Assembly: GCA_963710205.1 (NCBI GenBank)
Contig: CAVPZG010000004.1
Coordinates: forward strand, 186,001-250,000
DNA length: 64,000 nucleotides
From: Pacificimonas sp963710205
GTDB taxonomy: Bacteria > Pseudomonadota > Alphaproteobacteria > Sphingomonadales > Sphingomonadaceae
Reading direction: 5' to 3'
Shown here: positions 33,731 to 43,024 of the stretch, piece after piece
How the letters are laid out: each line of letters opens with the position of its first letter
Position numbering within the stretch: the first letter of the stretch is position 1
Made by a program: the position numbers and the translations under genes
Notes under the pieces: model-generated
What the model was told of the DNA's origin: nothing
Seen by the model: only the letters and a program-made list of their open reading frames with translations
Database searches by the model: none

Positions 33731-34857
33731 ATGGCTTCGGCAGGCGTGTCGCGTTCCGGGCTGCCGTTACCGGTTGGGACGATCTCCACGATGATATCAT
33801 GCTCCTCGAGGCTCTTCGCTTCCTCTTCCCAGAAGCCGTAATATTTGCCGCCGCGCACGATGCGGACGGCGAGGCCGCCCTGGCAGCTGGAGAGCGGCTG
33901 TCCGGCTTCTCCGATGGCTATGGGCCGCTCGACAAGCTGCACGCGGCCCGACGCGACAATCAGATCGGTGACATAGTCGACGACGTGGCTGCCGGTCGCG
34001 GCACGGGCGAGGAGGTGGCCCCCGAGCGCCACCGGATTGATGACGGACTCCGCGCCCGCCTTCTTGACCAGAAATTCATTCTCTTCGGACTTGATGATCG
34101 CGCTGATCTTTATGGTTTCGTTGAGCTGCCGCGCGGACATGACGAGGAGCGCGGTCGTGTCGTCGCGCCCGCCGCAGGCGACGAAGCTCTTGGCATATTC
34201 GATATTGGCCATCTGCAACGTGGCGTTGCGCGTGGCATCGCCCTGCAAGGTGGTGCAGCCCACCCCGAGTGCGCGTTCCAGCGCCGCCTCGGAAGGGTCG
34301 ATCACCAGAATGCTTTTCGCGGGAATGCCATTCTGCATCAGCTCGTGCACGGCGGCGCTGCCGGTCGTGCCATAGCCCGCGATGATGAAATGGTCCTTGA
34401 GTTCCTTTTGCACGCTTCTCATGCGCCATTGCTCCCAGCTGCGACGGACGACAAAATTATAGGCTGTGCCGATGAACAGCAGCCAGATGAACAGGCGGAT
34501 GGGCGTCACCACCAGCGCGTCGAACAGGCGCGCGCCCTCCGTCACGGGGGCGATATCGCCGTAGCCCACCGTCGTGATGGTCACCATGGTGAAATAGACG
34601 ACGTCGATAAAGCTGATATTGCCATCGACATTGTCGACGAGGTCCGCACGGCCGACCCAGTGTCCGATGAGGGCGACGGCCATCAGGCCGACGACCACAC
34701 CGCCGCGCAGCAGGATGTTGCCCCACGGCGACAGCCGGTCGGGCTTTCTCAGTCTGAGAGAGCGGTCGCGCTCGACGCGCATGGAAAACATTCCCGGCAT
34801 TTGCGGCGGAGGACGCGAGGGAAGGGTCGAGGGTGGCGGAGCGTTTTCCTTGGCCAT
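33727..34857 (-). CDS. Potassium channel with RCK (TrkA-N) domain
   Basis: 376 residues. Two transmembrane helices (VVGLMAVALIGHWVG; FIWLLFIGTAYNFVV) flank the selectivity filter ITTVGYGDIAP, giving a 2TM K+ channel pore. The cytoplasmic RCK domain has the Rossmann motif FIIAGYGTTGSAAVHEL and VIDPSEAALERA, then a TrkA-C-like end. Such proteins gate K+ flux in response to ligands such as NAD(H), Ca2+ or c-di-AMP; the ligand here is not known. The start overlaps the stop of the oxidoreductase (TAATG) and the stop overlaps DUF2254. Confidence 0.9.
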   Translation of the reverse strand: MAKENAPPPSTLPSRPPPQMPGMFSMRVERDRSLRLRKPDRLSPWGNILLRGGVVVGLMAVALIGHWVGRADLVDNVDGNISFIDVVYFTMVTITTVGYGDIAPVTEGARLFDALVVTPIRLFIWLLFIGTAYNFVVRRSWEQWRMRSVQKELKDHFIIAGYGTTGSAAVHELMQNGIPAKSILVIDPSEAALERALGVGCTTLQGDATRNATLQMANIEYAKSFVACGGRDDTTALLVMSARQLNETIKISAIIKSEENEFLVKKAGAESVINPVALGGHLLARAATGSHVVDYVTDLIVASGRVQLVERPIAIGEAGQPLSSCQGGLAVRIVRGGKYYGFWEEEAKSLEEHDIIVEIVPTGNGSPERDTPAEAI

Positions 34858-35870
34858 TATTCGGGTGAAACCTCCACCAGCAGCTTGCCGAAATTGCCAC
34901 CCGAATAGAGGAGTTTCACATGCTCGTCAGCCTTGCCCAGACCCTTGCGGATGTCCTGCCGGGTTTTCAGCCTGCCCTCCGCCATCCAGCCGCCGAGTTT
35001 GGCGGACGATTCCGCGAAGCGGTCCGCAAAATCGGTGACGATGAAACCGCGCACGGTCAGGCGGCGCATCAGCATGGTTTCCCAGTAGCCGGGGGCGCCG
35101 CCCTGCGTCTGGCCGGTCTCGTTATACTGGCTGATGAGGCCGCACAGGGGAACGCGGCCAAAGGTGTTCATGCGGTCGAGAACGGCCTGCATGATCGGGC
35201 CGCCGACATTTTCGAAATCGATGTCGATGCCGTCGGGGCAGTGCCTGTCGAGTGCCTTGCCGACATCCTCGTTCTTGTAGTCAATGGCGGCGTCGAAGCC
35301 GAGCTCGCCCGTGATCCAGTCGCATTTTTCCCTGCCGCCGGCGATGCCGACGACCCGGCACCCCATGATCTTGCCGATCTGCCCGACGATCTGTCCGACC
35401 CCGCCCGCCGCCGCGGAGACGACGAGCGTTTCGCCCGCCTTTGGCTGGCCGATGTCCATCAGGCCGAAATAGGCGGTCGGTCCAACCACGCCGAACGTGC
35501 CGAAGGCGGCGGCGAGCGGGACGCCGGGAATGGACGGCAGGACGGAGACGCTGCCCTTTGGCGCGATGATGTGCGTTGCCCATTCGCCAAGGCCGCCGAC
35601 GATCGCGCCCGCCTCTATGCCCTGAACGCGGCTTTCCAGGACGCGGCCAGCGATACCGCCGCGCATGGGCGCGCCGATTTCGACGGGCGGCATGTACTGC
35701 TCGCGGTCCGACATCCAGATGCGGTTGGTGGGATCCAGCGAGAGATAGATGGTTTCGATGAGAAGATGGCCGTCCGCGAGTGTGGGCAGCGCCTCCTCGA
35801 CATACTCAAGGTCGCCGTCGGCGATGTCGCCTTCGGGCCGTTTGGCGAGCTTCCAGACATGACGATTCAT
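34857..35870 (-). CDS. NADP-dependent zinc-free alcohol dehydrogenase / ene-reductase family (CurA-like)
   Basis: 337-residue medium-chain dehydrogenase/reductase of the leukotriene B4 dehydrogenase/CurA group. TIYLSLDPTNRIWMSD near residue 42, MRGGIAGRVLES, VVGPTAYFGLMDIGQPKAGETLVVSAAAGGVGQIVGQI (NADP-binding glycine motif) and DIDFENVGGPIMQAVL are typical. No zinc ligands are seen. It would reduce alpha,beta-unsaturated carbonyls with NADPH. It follows the glycosyltransferase gene by 16 bases and overlaps the channel gene by one. Confidence 0.88.
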   Translation of the reverse strand: MNRHVWKLAKRPEGDIADGDLEYVEEALPTLADGHLLIETIYLSLDPTNRIWMSDREQYMPPVEIGAPMRGGIAGRVLESRVQGIEAGAIVGGLGEWATHIIAPKGSVSVLPSIPGVPLAAAFGTFGVVGPTAYFGLMDIGQPKAGETLVVSAAAGGVGQIVGQIGKIMGCRVVGIAGGREKCDWITGELGFDAAIDYKNEDVGKALDRHCPDGIDIDFENVGGPIMQAVLDRMNTFGRVPLCGLISQYNETGQTQGGAPGYWETMLMRRLTVRGFIVTDFADRFAESSAKLGGWMAEGRLKTRQDIRKGLGKADEHVKLLYSGGNFGKLLVEVSPE

Positions 35871-35886
35871 TGGCGATCTCCCTTTG

Positions 35887-37026
35887 TCACGTGCGCTTAG
35901 CGGTCATGGCGGCTTCGTAAAGCTGGCGATATGCGCTGACCATCACGACCTCGTCATATTCGGCGGCGACCCTGGCGCGGTTGGCGCTGCCGACAGCGGC
36001 GCGCAGGGCGGGGTCGCCAAGCAGGCGGGCAAGGCTGCGGCCGAGTGCCGCGCTGTCCGCCGTGCGGGCGAGAAGAGGGCGGTTTTCAGGCGCGACGATG
36101 GCGGCAATGTCGCCGACGCTGGTGGACGCGGCGGGAAGGCCCGCCGCCATCGCCTCGACCAGACTGATGGGGAATTGTTCGCTGTCGGAGGAAAGCGCGA
36201 AGATGTCGAACAGGCCGACATAGCGCGCCGGATCGGCGAGAAACCCGGGCATGACGAGGCGGTCCGCAATGCCCGCAGCCTCCGCAGCGGCGCGGATGCG
36301 GCCGCGTTCCGGCCCCTCCCCGACAATGACGAGGCGCGCGGGAAGATCGACGATCCTCGTCGCAAAGGCGAACGCCTCGACAAGGCGGGGCAGGTTCTTG
36401 ACCGGCCGCAGGCCCGCGAGCGTGCCAACGATGAGCTCACCTGGCCGCTTGTCGAGGCCCGGAATGGCATCGGCGGCCGGCCGATGCGCGAACCGGCCGG
36501 TGTCGATGCCGTTCGATATGCGCGTGACGCGCGCGCGCGGCTGCTTCCAGACCGTGAGCGCGACATGTTCGAGCAGCTGGGACGGGACGACCAGCGCCGC
36601 GGCCGCGGGAAGGGAGAGGCGGCGGTAGAGGATTCGGGCGGTCTTTTGCCGGTCCTGTTCATCATGATTGAAACCGTCCTCGTGATGCACGAGCGGTGTC
36701 CGGCCAAAGAGGCGGCGTGCCAGGACAGCGTCCATCGCGCCGAAATTGTAACTGAGCGCCAGATCATAGCCGCCGCTGTCGATGGCGCGGGCGATGCGCC
36801 TGAGCCGCATGGGGGTGGGCCTTCCCGCAAGCGACGGGAAATCCGTGAGAATCCGCGCCTCGACGCCGGGTTCAACCGCATCCATCGCCGCCGTTGAGGA
36901 GGGGACGGCGCTGACGATGTCATGCGCGAAATCGTCACCGAAGGCGTTCATCAGCCTGACGGCGCGCGCCTCCTTGCCGCCAAGGTCGAAGGTGGAATGA
37001 AGGTGGAGGATCCGGCGGCGCGTCAT
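35887..37026 (-). CDS. Glycosyltransferase family 4
   Basis: 379 residues with the GT-B fold. The N-terminal half begins RRRILHLHSTFDLGGKEARAVRLMNAFG; the C-terminal nucleotide-sugar domain has VGTLAGLRPVKNLPRLVEAF, LVIVGEGPERGRIRAAA, GFLADPARYVGLFDIFALSSDSEQFPISLVEAMAAGLP with the EX7E catalytic pair. A retaining transferase for surface polysaccharide or glycolipid is likely. It is divergent from the AsnB-like gene with about 77 bases between starts, and heads the run to the oxidoreductase, channel and DUF2254 genes. Confidence 0.88.
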   Translation of the reverse strand: MTRRRILHLHSTFDLGGKEARAVRLMNAFGDDFAHDIVSAVPSSTAAMDAVEPGVEARILTDFPSLAGRPTPMRLRRIARAIDSGGYDLALSYNFGAMDAVLARRLFGRTPLVHHEDGFNHDEQDRQKTARILYRRLSLPAAAALVVPSQLLEHVALTVWKQPRARVTRISNGIDTGRFAHRPAADAIPGLDKRPGELIVGTLAGLRPVKNLPRLVEAFAFATRIVDLPARLVIVGEGPERGRIRAAAEAAGIADRLVMPGFLADPARYVGLFDIFALSSDSEQFPISLVEAMAAGLPAASTSVGDIAAIVAPENRPLLARTADSAALGRSLARLLGDPALRAAVGSANRARVAAEYDEVVMVSAYRQLYEAAMTAKRT

Positions 37027-37103
37027 GTCTGCCCCGCGCTATACGGCAGGGCGCGGGTGCATGGTAGTGGCCTATCAGGACTGTCTGGTCTATGCGCGCG
37101 GCC

Positions 37104-38867
37104 ATGGGCGGACTTTACCTCATCAAAGACGGACCGGATGCGGCCACACGCACCGCAGCGGCTGAAGCGCAGTTCGGGCGGCACGGCTTTCGCGATTTCA
37201 CGCCCGTGTCGGGTGCCGGCTTTACCGGTTTCCATGCCGCGCCCTTTCACGGCGGACCGGAAAGCCACCTGGAACGGGACGGCGACATGGTCGCCGTGGC
37301 GGGCACGCTGAGCTATGACGGCAAGCTCGGAACGGCGGCGCTGACCGCGCTGCTGGCGGATTTCCGGTTTCCGTTCACGGACTGGAACAGGCTGCACGGC
37401 CAGTTCATCCTGTTCGTCAGAAAGGCGGGACGCGCCTATCTGATGACGGACTATTTCGGTGCGTTCCAGCTGTTCCACGACGAGGACGACACGCTGTTTT
37501 CCACAAGCTTTCTGGCGGCGGCGGGCAGTCTGGAGCGGGTCAGTTTCGACCCGCAAAGCGTTTATGAGTTCGCATTCAACGTGTTTCCGACAGGCAATGA
37601 CAGCATCCTTGCCGAGCTGAAGCGGGTCGGGCCGCGCCAGCAGATCGAGCTGGGAGAGACGGTCACGCGGAAGGCCGTCGACAAGCCCTTGCCAGCCGAA
37701 GCGCTGAAGCTGCCTCTGGAAGAGCGGATCGCGCGCGCGTCCGGTCACCTACGCGCGCTGATGGCGCCCTATGCCGCGCATTATGGCGACCGGGTGCAAT
37801 GCCCGCTGTCGGGCGGTCTCGATTCGCGGCTGGCGCTGGCGCTGCTACGCGATGCGGGCGTCAAGCCGCATGTCTATGTCTATGGCGCGCCGGGCGACGA
37901 GGATGTCGAGATCGCGCGTGCCATCGGCAAGGGCGAGGGGTTCGACCTGGAGGTCTTCGAAAAGGCGAAATACGCCGCCGTCGCGCCCGATGAATTCGCC
38001 CATCAGGTCGAGATGAATTTCCATGAGACGGATGCGCTTGTCACCGATGGCGGGCTGTTCGACAATGGCGGCAACGCAGCGGCGCGGCACGCGCGGCAGG
38101 CGGGCGGGCAACTGGCGGTGTCGGGCGGATGCGGCGAGGTGTTCCGCAACTTCTTTTATCTGCCCGACCGGCGCATGACGGCGCGCGAGGTCGTCGGCGC
38201 CTTTTTTGCGCGGTACACGAGCGCGGACGTCGTGCCGGAGTTCAAGCCGGAGCGCTTCCTGGGCAATCTGGAAGCCAAGGCGCTTCGCGCCGTGGGCGAG
38301 GAACATGCCGGAAAGCGGTTGCCGCGCCCGGTCATCGAACAGCTGTACCCGCGCATGCGCTGCCGCGCCTTTTTCGGGCGCGAGATCAGCCTGGTCGGGC
38401 GGCAGGGCGGCTATCTGATGCCATTTTTCGATCATAGCGTCGTCGCCGAAGCGCTGACCCTGCCCATCGGGCTGAAAAACGCGGGCAAGTTCGAGTCCGC
38501 GCTGCTGGCGCATATCGATCCCAAGCTGGCGAGCTATCCATCGGGCTATGGCTATGCCTTTGACGAAAAGGTGACGATGGAGCACCGCATGTCGGAATTC
38601 GGCACGCGCGTCCGCCCGCCCTGGATGCGCAAGCGGTCCTATGCCCTGAGACGCCGGCTGGGCCCGATCGCCGACGAACATGGCGGCCTGCTGACGCCCG
38701 CCTATCTTGGCCGCGTGCTCGACCTGCATTTCCCGCACATGAGCCGCTTCTTTCGCGTGAAGAACATTGCCGACAGCGGGCTGTACCGGCGGGTGGCGAC
38801 GCTGGAATATCTGGCGCAGCATCTGGAGGACCGGCTGGGCCGGGACGTGGCGGACCCTGTGAATTGA
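37104..38867 (+). CDS. Asparagine synthetase-like protein without glutaminase cysteine
   Basis: 587 residues related to AsnB. The N-terminal domain (GGLYLIKDG, GDMVAVAGTLSYDGKLG, FILFVRKAGRAYLMTDYFGAFQLF) keeps the Ntn fold pattern, but the catalytic Cys2 after the initiator Met is absent (M-G-G instead of M-C-G), so it should not hydrolyse glutamine. The synthetase domain has the PP-loop CPLSGGLDSRLALALL (Cys233-Ser242 region), so it likely adenylates an acid. It resembles AsnB-like proteins found beside polysaccharide genes; the true acceptor is unknown. Divergent from a GT4 gene. Confidence 0.8.
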   Translation: MGGLYLIKDGPDAATRTAAAEAQFGRHGFRDFTPVSGAGFTGFHAAPFHGGPESHLERDGDMVAVAGTLSYDGKLGTAALTALLADFRFPFTDWNRLHGQFILFVRKAGRAYLMTDYFGAFQLFHDEDDTLFSTSFLAAAGSLERVSFDPQSVYEFAFNVFPTGNDSILAELKRVGPRQQIELGETVTRKAVDKPLPAEALKLPLEERIARASGHLRALMAPYAAHYGDRVQCPLSGGLDSRLALALLRDAGVKPHVYVYGAPGDEDVEIARAIGKGEGFDLEVFEKAKYAAVAPDEFAHQVEMNFHETDALVTDGGLFDNGGNAAARHARQAGGQLAVSGGCGEVFRNFFYLPDRRMTAREVVGAFFARYTSADVVPEFKPERFLGNLEAKALRAVGEEHAGKRLPRPVIEQLYPRMRCRAFFGREISLVGRQGGYLMPFFDHSVVAEALTLPIGLKNAGKFESALLAHIDPKLASYPSGYGYAFDEKVTMEHRMSEFGTRVRPPWMRKRSYALRRRLGPIADEHGGLLTPAYLGRVLDLHFPHMSRFFRVKNIADSGLYRRVATLEYLAQHLEDRLGRDVADPVN

Positions 38868-38933
38868 GCCAAATTGACTCCGGCTCATATTATCCCATAT
38901 CAGGAAGGTTCGTACTGGGGAGTATCCGTTTCC

Positions 38934-39587
38934 ATGGCCAGCCGTGCCGCCACCAAGACCGCGCCCGATCCGCGCGCGCGGCGTTATGATCCCGCCGAGA
39001 CGCGGCAGCGCGTGCTGGAGGCGGCGAACCAGCTGTTCTCGCAGCGCGGCTTCGCCAAGACCGGTACCGCCGACATCGCGCGCGCAGCGGATGTTTCGGA
39101 AGGCTCCATCTTCTATCATTTCGGTTCGAAACGCGCGCTGCTGGAGGAACTCGGCCGCAATTATGGTGAGCGCATGTGCGCCGCCATGCAGGGCGATGAC
39201 GAACTGAAGAATATCGATCCCGGCATGTCGATCCGCCGCTGTTTCGCCTATTGCGAAACGCACCAGACCTGGGAAGAGCTGGTGCATGCCAATTCGAGCG
39301 ATGGCACGAAGGCGGGAATGCACGGCAATCCCGACGCGGAACCCTTTTACCGCGCCAGCCAGGAGGTCGTCGTGAAGTGGGTCGAGCGGCAGTATGAGGC
39401 CATGGCTGCCGAACGCGGCCTGACGCAGTTGAACGTACCCGTCGCGGCGCGGCTGACCTATGGCGTCGTTGGCGACGCACTCGACCTTGCCTTCGGCCCG
39501 AATGCCAGCCCCGATGCGCGTGCGGAAATCGAGGCGGAGACCATTCGGTTCGTCTGTGCCGCCTGCGGGGTGGATTGCCCCGCCTGA
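38934..39587 (+). CDS. TetR/AcrR-family transcriptional regulator
   Basis: 217 residues. The HTH is TRQRVLEAANQLFSQRGFAKTGTADIARAADVSEGSIFYHFGSKRALL. The C-terminal part (YCETHQTWEELVHANSSDGTK, YRASQEVVVKWVERQYEAM) is a sphingomonad-type ligand domain with no recognised ligand. The chosen ATG follows a Ser/Val segment that has no typical TetR features. It ends 4 bases before the chosen selO GTG, so the two are probably cotranscribed. Confidence 0.85.
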   Translation: MASRAATKTAPDPRARRYDPAETRQRVLEAANQLFSQRGFAKTGTADIARAADVSEGSIFYHFGSKRALLEELGRNYGERMCAAMQGDDELKNIDPGMSIRRCFAYCETHQTWEELVHANSSDGTKAGMHGNPDAEPFYRASQEVVVKWVERQYEAMAAERGLTQLNVPVAARLTYGVVGDALDLAFGPNASPDARAEIEAETIRFVCAACGVDCPA

Positions 39588-39591
39588 TCTG

Positions 39592-40974
39592 GTGACAGGC
39601 AGCTATCGCCCCGACCCGGCTATCCTGTCCCTGGGCGATGGCTTCTTCGAAGCCGTAAAGCCTGCGGCATTCCCCGAAACGACATTGCGATTTCGCAACG
39701 ACCGCGCGGCTGCCGAAATTGGGCTGGACGCCTATTCCGACGCCGACTGGCTGAGGCATTTCGGGCGTTTCGAGGCGCTGCCGGAAAACCTGCCGCAGCC
39801 GCTCGCGCTTGCCTATCACGGGCATCAGTTCCGCAGCTATAATCCCGACATCGGCGACGGGCGCGGGTTTCTGTTCGCGCAGCTACGGGACGGGGCCGGA
39901 CGCCTGATGGACCTGGGCACCAAGGGGTCGGGGCGCACCCCCTATAGCCGCACGGGCGACGGGCGGCTGACGCTGAAGGGCGGCGTGCGCGAGATCCTGG
40001 CGACGGAAATGCTGGAGGCGCTGGGTGTCGAGACCAGCCGGACGCTGTCGCTTATCGAGACGGGAGAGGCGCTGGAACGCGGCGACGAGCCGTCACCGAC
40101 GCGCTCCGCCGTCATGGTGCGCCTTAGCCATTCGCATGTCCGCTATGGCACCTTTCAGCGGCTGGCCTATCTGGGCCGGGCGGCGGAGATGGAGCGGCTG
40201 ATCGATTATTGCCTGCTGCATTTCGTCGGCGCCGAGGATGTCGGCGACCGTTACGCCGCGCTGATGGACCATGCCGTATCGGGCGCGGCGCGGCTGGCGG
40301 CAAGCTACCGCGCGGCGGCGTTCGTCCACGGCGTTCTCAACACCGATAATATCAACATTACGGGCGAGAGTTTCGACTATGGCCCCTGGCGCTTCGCGCC
40401 GCGCTGGGACGATGGCTTCACGGCGGCCTATTTCGACCAGTTCGGGCTGTACAGTTTCGGGCGGCAGGCCGAGGCGCTGCAATGGAATGTGCATCAGCTG
40501 GCGCTGGCGCTGCGGACCGTGGCGGAAGCGGACAGCCTGATCCCGGCGCTGAAGGCGTTTCCGGACCGGTATGAGGCGGAATTGGTGAAGGCGATGCTGG
40601 CGCGGCTGGGGCTGGAACCGCAGGGCGGTGAAGCGGACGGCGCGCTGGTGCGGACGTGGGAAACGGCGCTGGCGGCAAGCGCCATTGAACCCGGCCGCGC
40701 CTTTTTTGACTGGCGCGGCGGGACACTGAGGCGGGAGACGGACCTATATGACGGCGCGGCATTCGCATCGTTCCGGGAAGCCGTGGCCGCTTTCGACGCC
40801 GTACCCGGCGCGACGGCGCATGACTATTGGTCTGACGAAGCGCCGTGCTCCCTGCTGATCGAGGAGATGGAAGCGCTATGGACACCGATCGCGGAGCATG
40901 ACGACTGGACACAGCTATATGCGAAGGTCGAGGCGATGCGCAGGATGGGCGATGCGATGGCGCAGACGCGGTAG
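39592..40974 (+). CDS. selO: Protein adenylyltransferase SelO
   Basis: Pseudokinase-fold enzyme that AMPylates Ser/Thr/Tyr of redox-related proteins. 460 residues, short compared with E. coli SelO (about 480) but normal for sphingomonads. PAAFPETTLRFRND, ALAYHGHQFRSYNPDIGDGRG, the ATP-binding LMDLGTKGSGRTPYSRTGDGRLTLKGG, the catalytic region HGVLNTDNINITGESFDYGPW (Asn and Asp metal ligands and DYG in place of DFG). The C-terminal selenocysteine of eukaryotic SelO is not present, as expected. The start is GTG at 39592 directly after the TetR stop. Confidence 0.9.
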   Translation: MTGSYRPDPAILSLGDGFFEAVKPAAFPETTLRFRNDRAAAEIGLDAYSDADWLRHFGRFEALPENLPQPLALAYHGHQFRSYNPDIGDGRGFLFAQLRDGAGRLMDLGTKGSGRTPYSRTGDGRLTLKGGVREILATEMLEALGVETSRTLSLIETGEALERGDEPSPTRSAVMVRLSHSHVRYGTFQRLAYLGRAAEMERLIDYCLLHFVGAEDVGDRYAALMDHAVSGAARLAASYRAAAFVHGVLNTDNINITGESFDYGPWRFAPRWDDGFTAAYFDQFGLYSFGRQAEALQWNVHQLALALRTVAEADSLIPALKAFPDRYEAELVKAMLARLGLEPQGGEADGALVRTWETALAASAIEPGRAFFDWRGGTLRRETDLYDGAAFASFREAVAAFDAVPGATAHDYWSDEAPCSLLIEEMEALWTPIAEHDDWTQLYAKVEAMRRMGDAMAQTR

Positions 40975-41013
40975 GTTCAGGCGTCCGTTTGCGACCCACT
41001 TTTGGACATTTTG

Positions 41014-41622
41014 TCACAGGCCATCATTACGGTCGGAGAGCCAATCTCCAAAGCGTGCCCTAAGTTTAGCGACCTCTTTGATGGATGGCGCGAAGAGATC
41101 GAAACCCCCGTCGTACGGCGCGAACACCTTTCCAGAATCGGGTTCAAACCAGACGATATAATATGGCGCATCATCAGCCAGATCCTCTAGGTCGTCGTCG
41201 AAATGGCCTTCTGCCCATTCGCTTTCGCGAACGAAGAAGTTCCAAACCAAGCTCTCGGGATCGGTGTCGTCCTCTCTCCAGTGGCCGGCGGCGACTCCTG
41301 GTCCACGCTCGTCGTCCCACCTTGATGTGATAATCCAGCATCTCTTCAACCGGCCAAAAAGCACACTCGCAAGACTGTTCCCTCGAGCGAGGATAACATC
41401 CATTTCCTCATCAGACGCAGCATAGCGCTGGGAATCGGGCAACGCGTGAAACCGCACCCACGGCAAAGAGGGGTCCTGCCGGAGAACGTAACCCAACGGT
41501 TGACGTCCGTTATGGTGAGCTCCCCAGTCACTCTTGAACCTTTTGGCACAATCGGTTGCTGCTTTTTCCACCAATTGAGGATTAGACTGGCTATCTTCCG
41601 CTTTCCACCCCCAAGCTGACAC
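41014..41622 (-). CDS. Uncharacterised protein with DUF3885-like C-terminus, lower-GC gene
   Basis: 202 residues. The C-terminus (YYIVWFEPDSGKVFAPYDGGFDLFAPSIKEVAKLRARFGDWLSDRND) resembles DUF3885, a small domain of unknown function; the middle has WNFFVRESEWAEGHFDDDLED, very acidic. No signal peptide or membrane segment. Base composition drops clearly below the flanking genes and codon choice includes many A/T-ending codons, suggesting recent acquisition. It sits between selO (convergent) and astB. Toxin-immunity-type roles are known for similar orphan acidic proteins, but nothing here shows it. Confidence 0.65.
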   Translation of the reverse strand: MSAWGWKAEDSQSNPQLVEKAATDCAKRFKSDWGAHHNGRQPLGYVLRQDPSLPWVRFHALPDSQRYAASDEEMDVILARGNSLASVLFGRLKRCWIITSRWDDERGPGVAAGHWREDDTDPESLVWNFFVRESEWAEGHFDDDLEDLADDAPYYIVWFEPDSGKVFAPYDGGFDLFAPSIKEVAKLRARFGDWLSDRNDGL

Positions 41623-41628
41623 TGGCGC

Positions 41629-42912
41629 CTATGTTTCAATAAAGCCCAGCGCTTTCAGAAGTGCGGCTCGTGCCGCCCATGTCTGTTGCCACAGGCCGGG
41701 CGTGCCGAGGTCGGCGGGGGCGATGCTTTCGGGCCAGTGGGTTTCGATCAGTCGTTCCAGGCGGTCGGCCTTTTCCTCTGTCAGCAGGAAACGGTCGTCG
41801 ATGGCGGCGTGGGCGGCGTCGCTGACGGCAACGCGAAGGCGGAGGCAGGCGGGGCCGCCGCCGTTTTTCATCAATTCGCGAACGTCGATGAAGCGGGCCT
41901 GGTGGATAGGGCCGTTGCCGCCGGTGTTCGCCTCGATCCATTTGGCGACGCGCGGATTTTCCTGACATTCGGCGGGCAGGATGAGCGTCATCTGGCCGTC
42001 CGGCAGGGTCACAAGCTGCGAGTTGAAGAGGTAGCTGGAAATGGCATCCTCAAGGCTGACCTGCGCTGCGGGAACCTCCACGATGGCGGCACCGGGAACG
42101 CGCTTCGTGACTTCGGAATAAAGCCAGTCGCGGTCGTCGAACGCCTGTTCATGGGCAAAGAGGACATTTTCATTGGCGACGGCGACGACGTCATTGTGGA
42201 AGGCGCCCGCCTCGATCGCCTCGGCGGCCTGGGCGGAGAAGATATGGTCTGAGACGCCGTGCTTGCGGGCGACCGCTTCGGAGGCGTAGCGCGACTGGCG
42301 CGCGGGAAAGCGCCCGCCCCGATCCTCTCCGTAGATGAAGATTTCGGTGCCGGGTTCGCCGTGTGACGGCGCTACCCGCATGAAATTGGCCGCGCCCTCG
42401 TCACCGAAGCGCGGCGGGACGGGACTGTGGACGGCGAAATGCCTTTTGTCCGCAAACATCAGCGACAGCTGCCGGGCCGTCTCCTGCCATTCGATGCTGC
42501 GGTGGGTCATCGACGACAGGTTTGCGGGCGTGACATGCACGCGGCCATCGGCGGTATCGGCGGCAGGCGAAACGGTGGCGGCGTTGGCGGTCCACATGGA
42601 CGACGCGCTGAGCGTGTTGCGGAAGAGGGCGGGGTCTTCGCGGTGGGCGGCGGCGGCAACCTCTGCGTCGCCTCCCGTGAAACCCATGTCGCGAAGGAAC
42701 GCGGCATTCGGGCGGTCATGCGGCAGGAAGAAGCCCTGCGGCAGGCCAAGCGACATGAGGAGCCGCATTTTCCGGAGGCCCTGCAGCGCCGCGGCGCGCG
42801 GTTTCGACGTGCCGCCCGCGTTGGACGCGCTGGCGATGTTGCCGAGGCTGAGGCCGGCATAATTATGGCTGGGGCCGATGAGGCCGTCGAAGTTGATTTC
42901 GCGCGTGGTCAT
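41629..42912 (-). CDS. astB: N-succinylarginine dihydrolase AstB
   Basis: 427 residues; second enzyme of the AST arginine catabolic pathway, converting N2-succinylarginine to N2-succinylornithine, NH3 and CO2. The protein is recognisable from end to end: EINFDGLIGPSHNYAGLSLGN, GLPQGFFLPHDRPN, SSMWTANAATVSPAADTADGRVHVTPANLSSM, GAFHNDVVAVANENVLFAHE (active-site His) and MKNGGGPACLRLRVAVS (active-site Cys). astA, astC, astD and astE are not in the window. It follows the acyl-CoA dehydrogenase gene by 112 bases on the same strand. Confidence 0.93.
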   Translation of the reverse strand: MTTREINFDGLIGPSHNYAGLSLGNIASASNAGGTSKPRAAALQGLRKMRLLMSLGLPQGFFLPHDRPNAAFLRDMGFTGGDAEVAAAAHREDPALFRNTLSASSMWTANAATVSPAADTADGRVHVTPANLSSMTHRSIEWQETARQLSLMFADKRHFAVHSPVPPRFGDEGAANFMRVAPSHGEPGTEIFIYGEDRGGRFPARQSRYASEAVARKHGVSDHIFSAQAAEAIEAGAFHNDVVAVANENVLFAHEQAFDDRDWLYSEVTKRVPGAAIVEVPAAQVSLEDAISSYLFNSQLVTLPDGQMTLILPAECQENPRVAKWIEANTGGNGPIHQARFIDVRELMKNGGGPACLRLRVAVSDAAHAAIDDRFLLTEEKADRLERLIETHWPESIAPADLGTPGLWQQTWAARAALLKALGFIET

Positions 42913-43024
42913 GGACGCCGGGCTTAGCGGGTTGGGGGAGCGCGGGAAAGCCGGGCGGGGCGGTCTGTCGCCGCGATCCCGGTCAGTCGTCGTTCGATTC
43001 AGCCTGTTCGCGGTGAAGGCAGCG

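Noticed and set aside
37104..38867. Lasso peptide biosynthesis (AsnB-like cyclase)
   Set aside because: No precursor peptide, transglutaminase-like protease or ABC exporter is nearby; the neighbours are a glycosyltransferase and a TetR gene.
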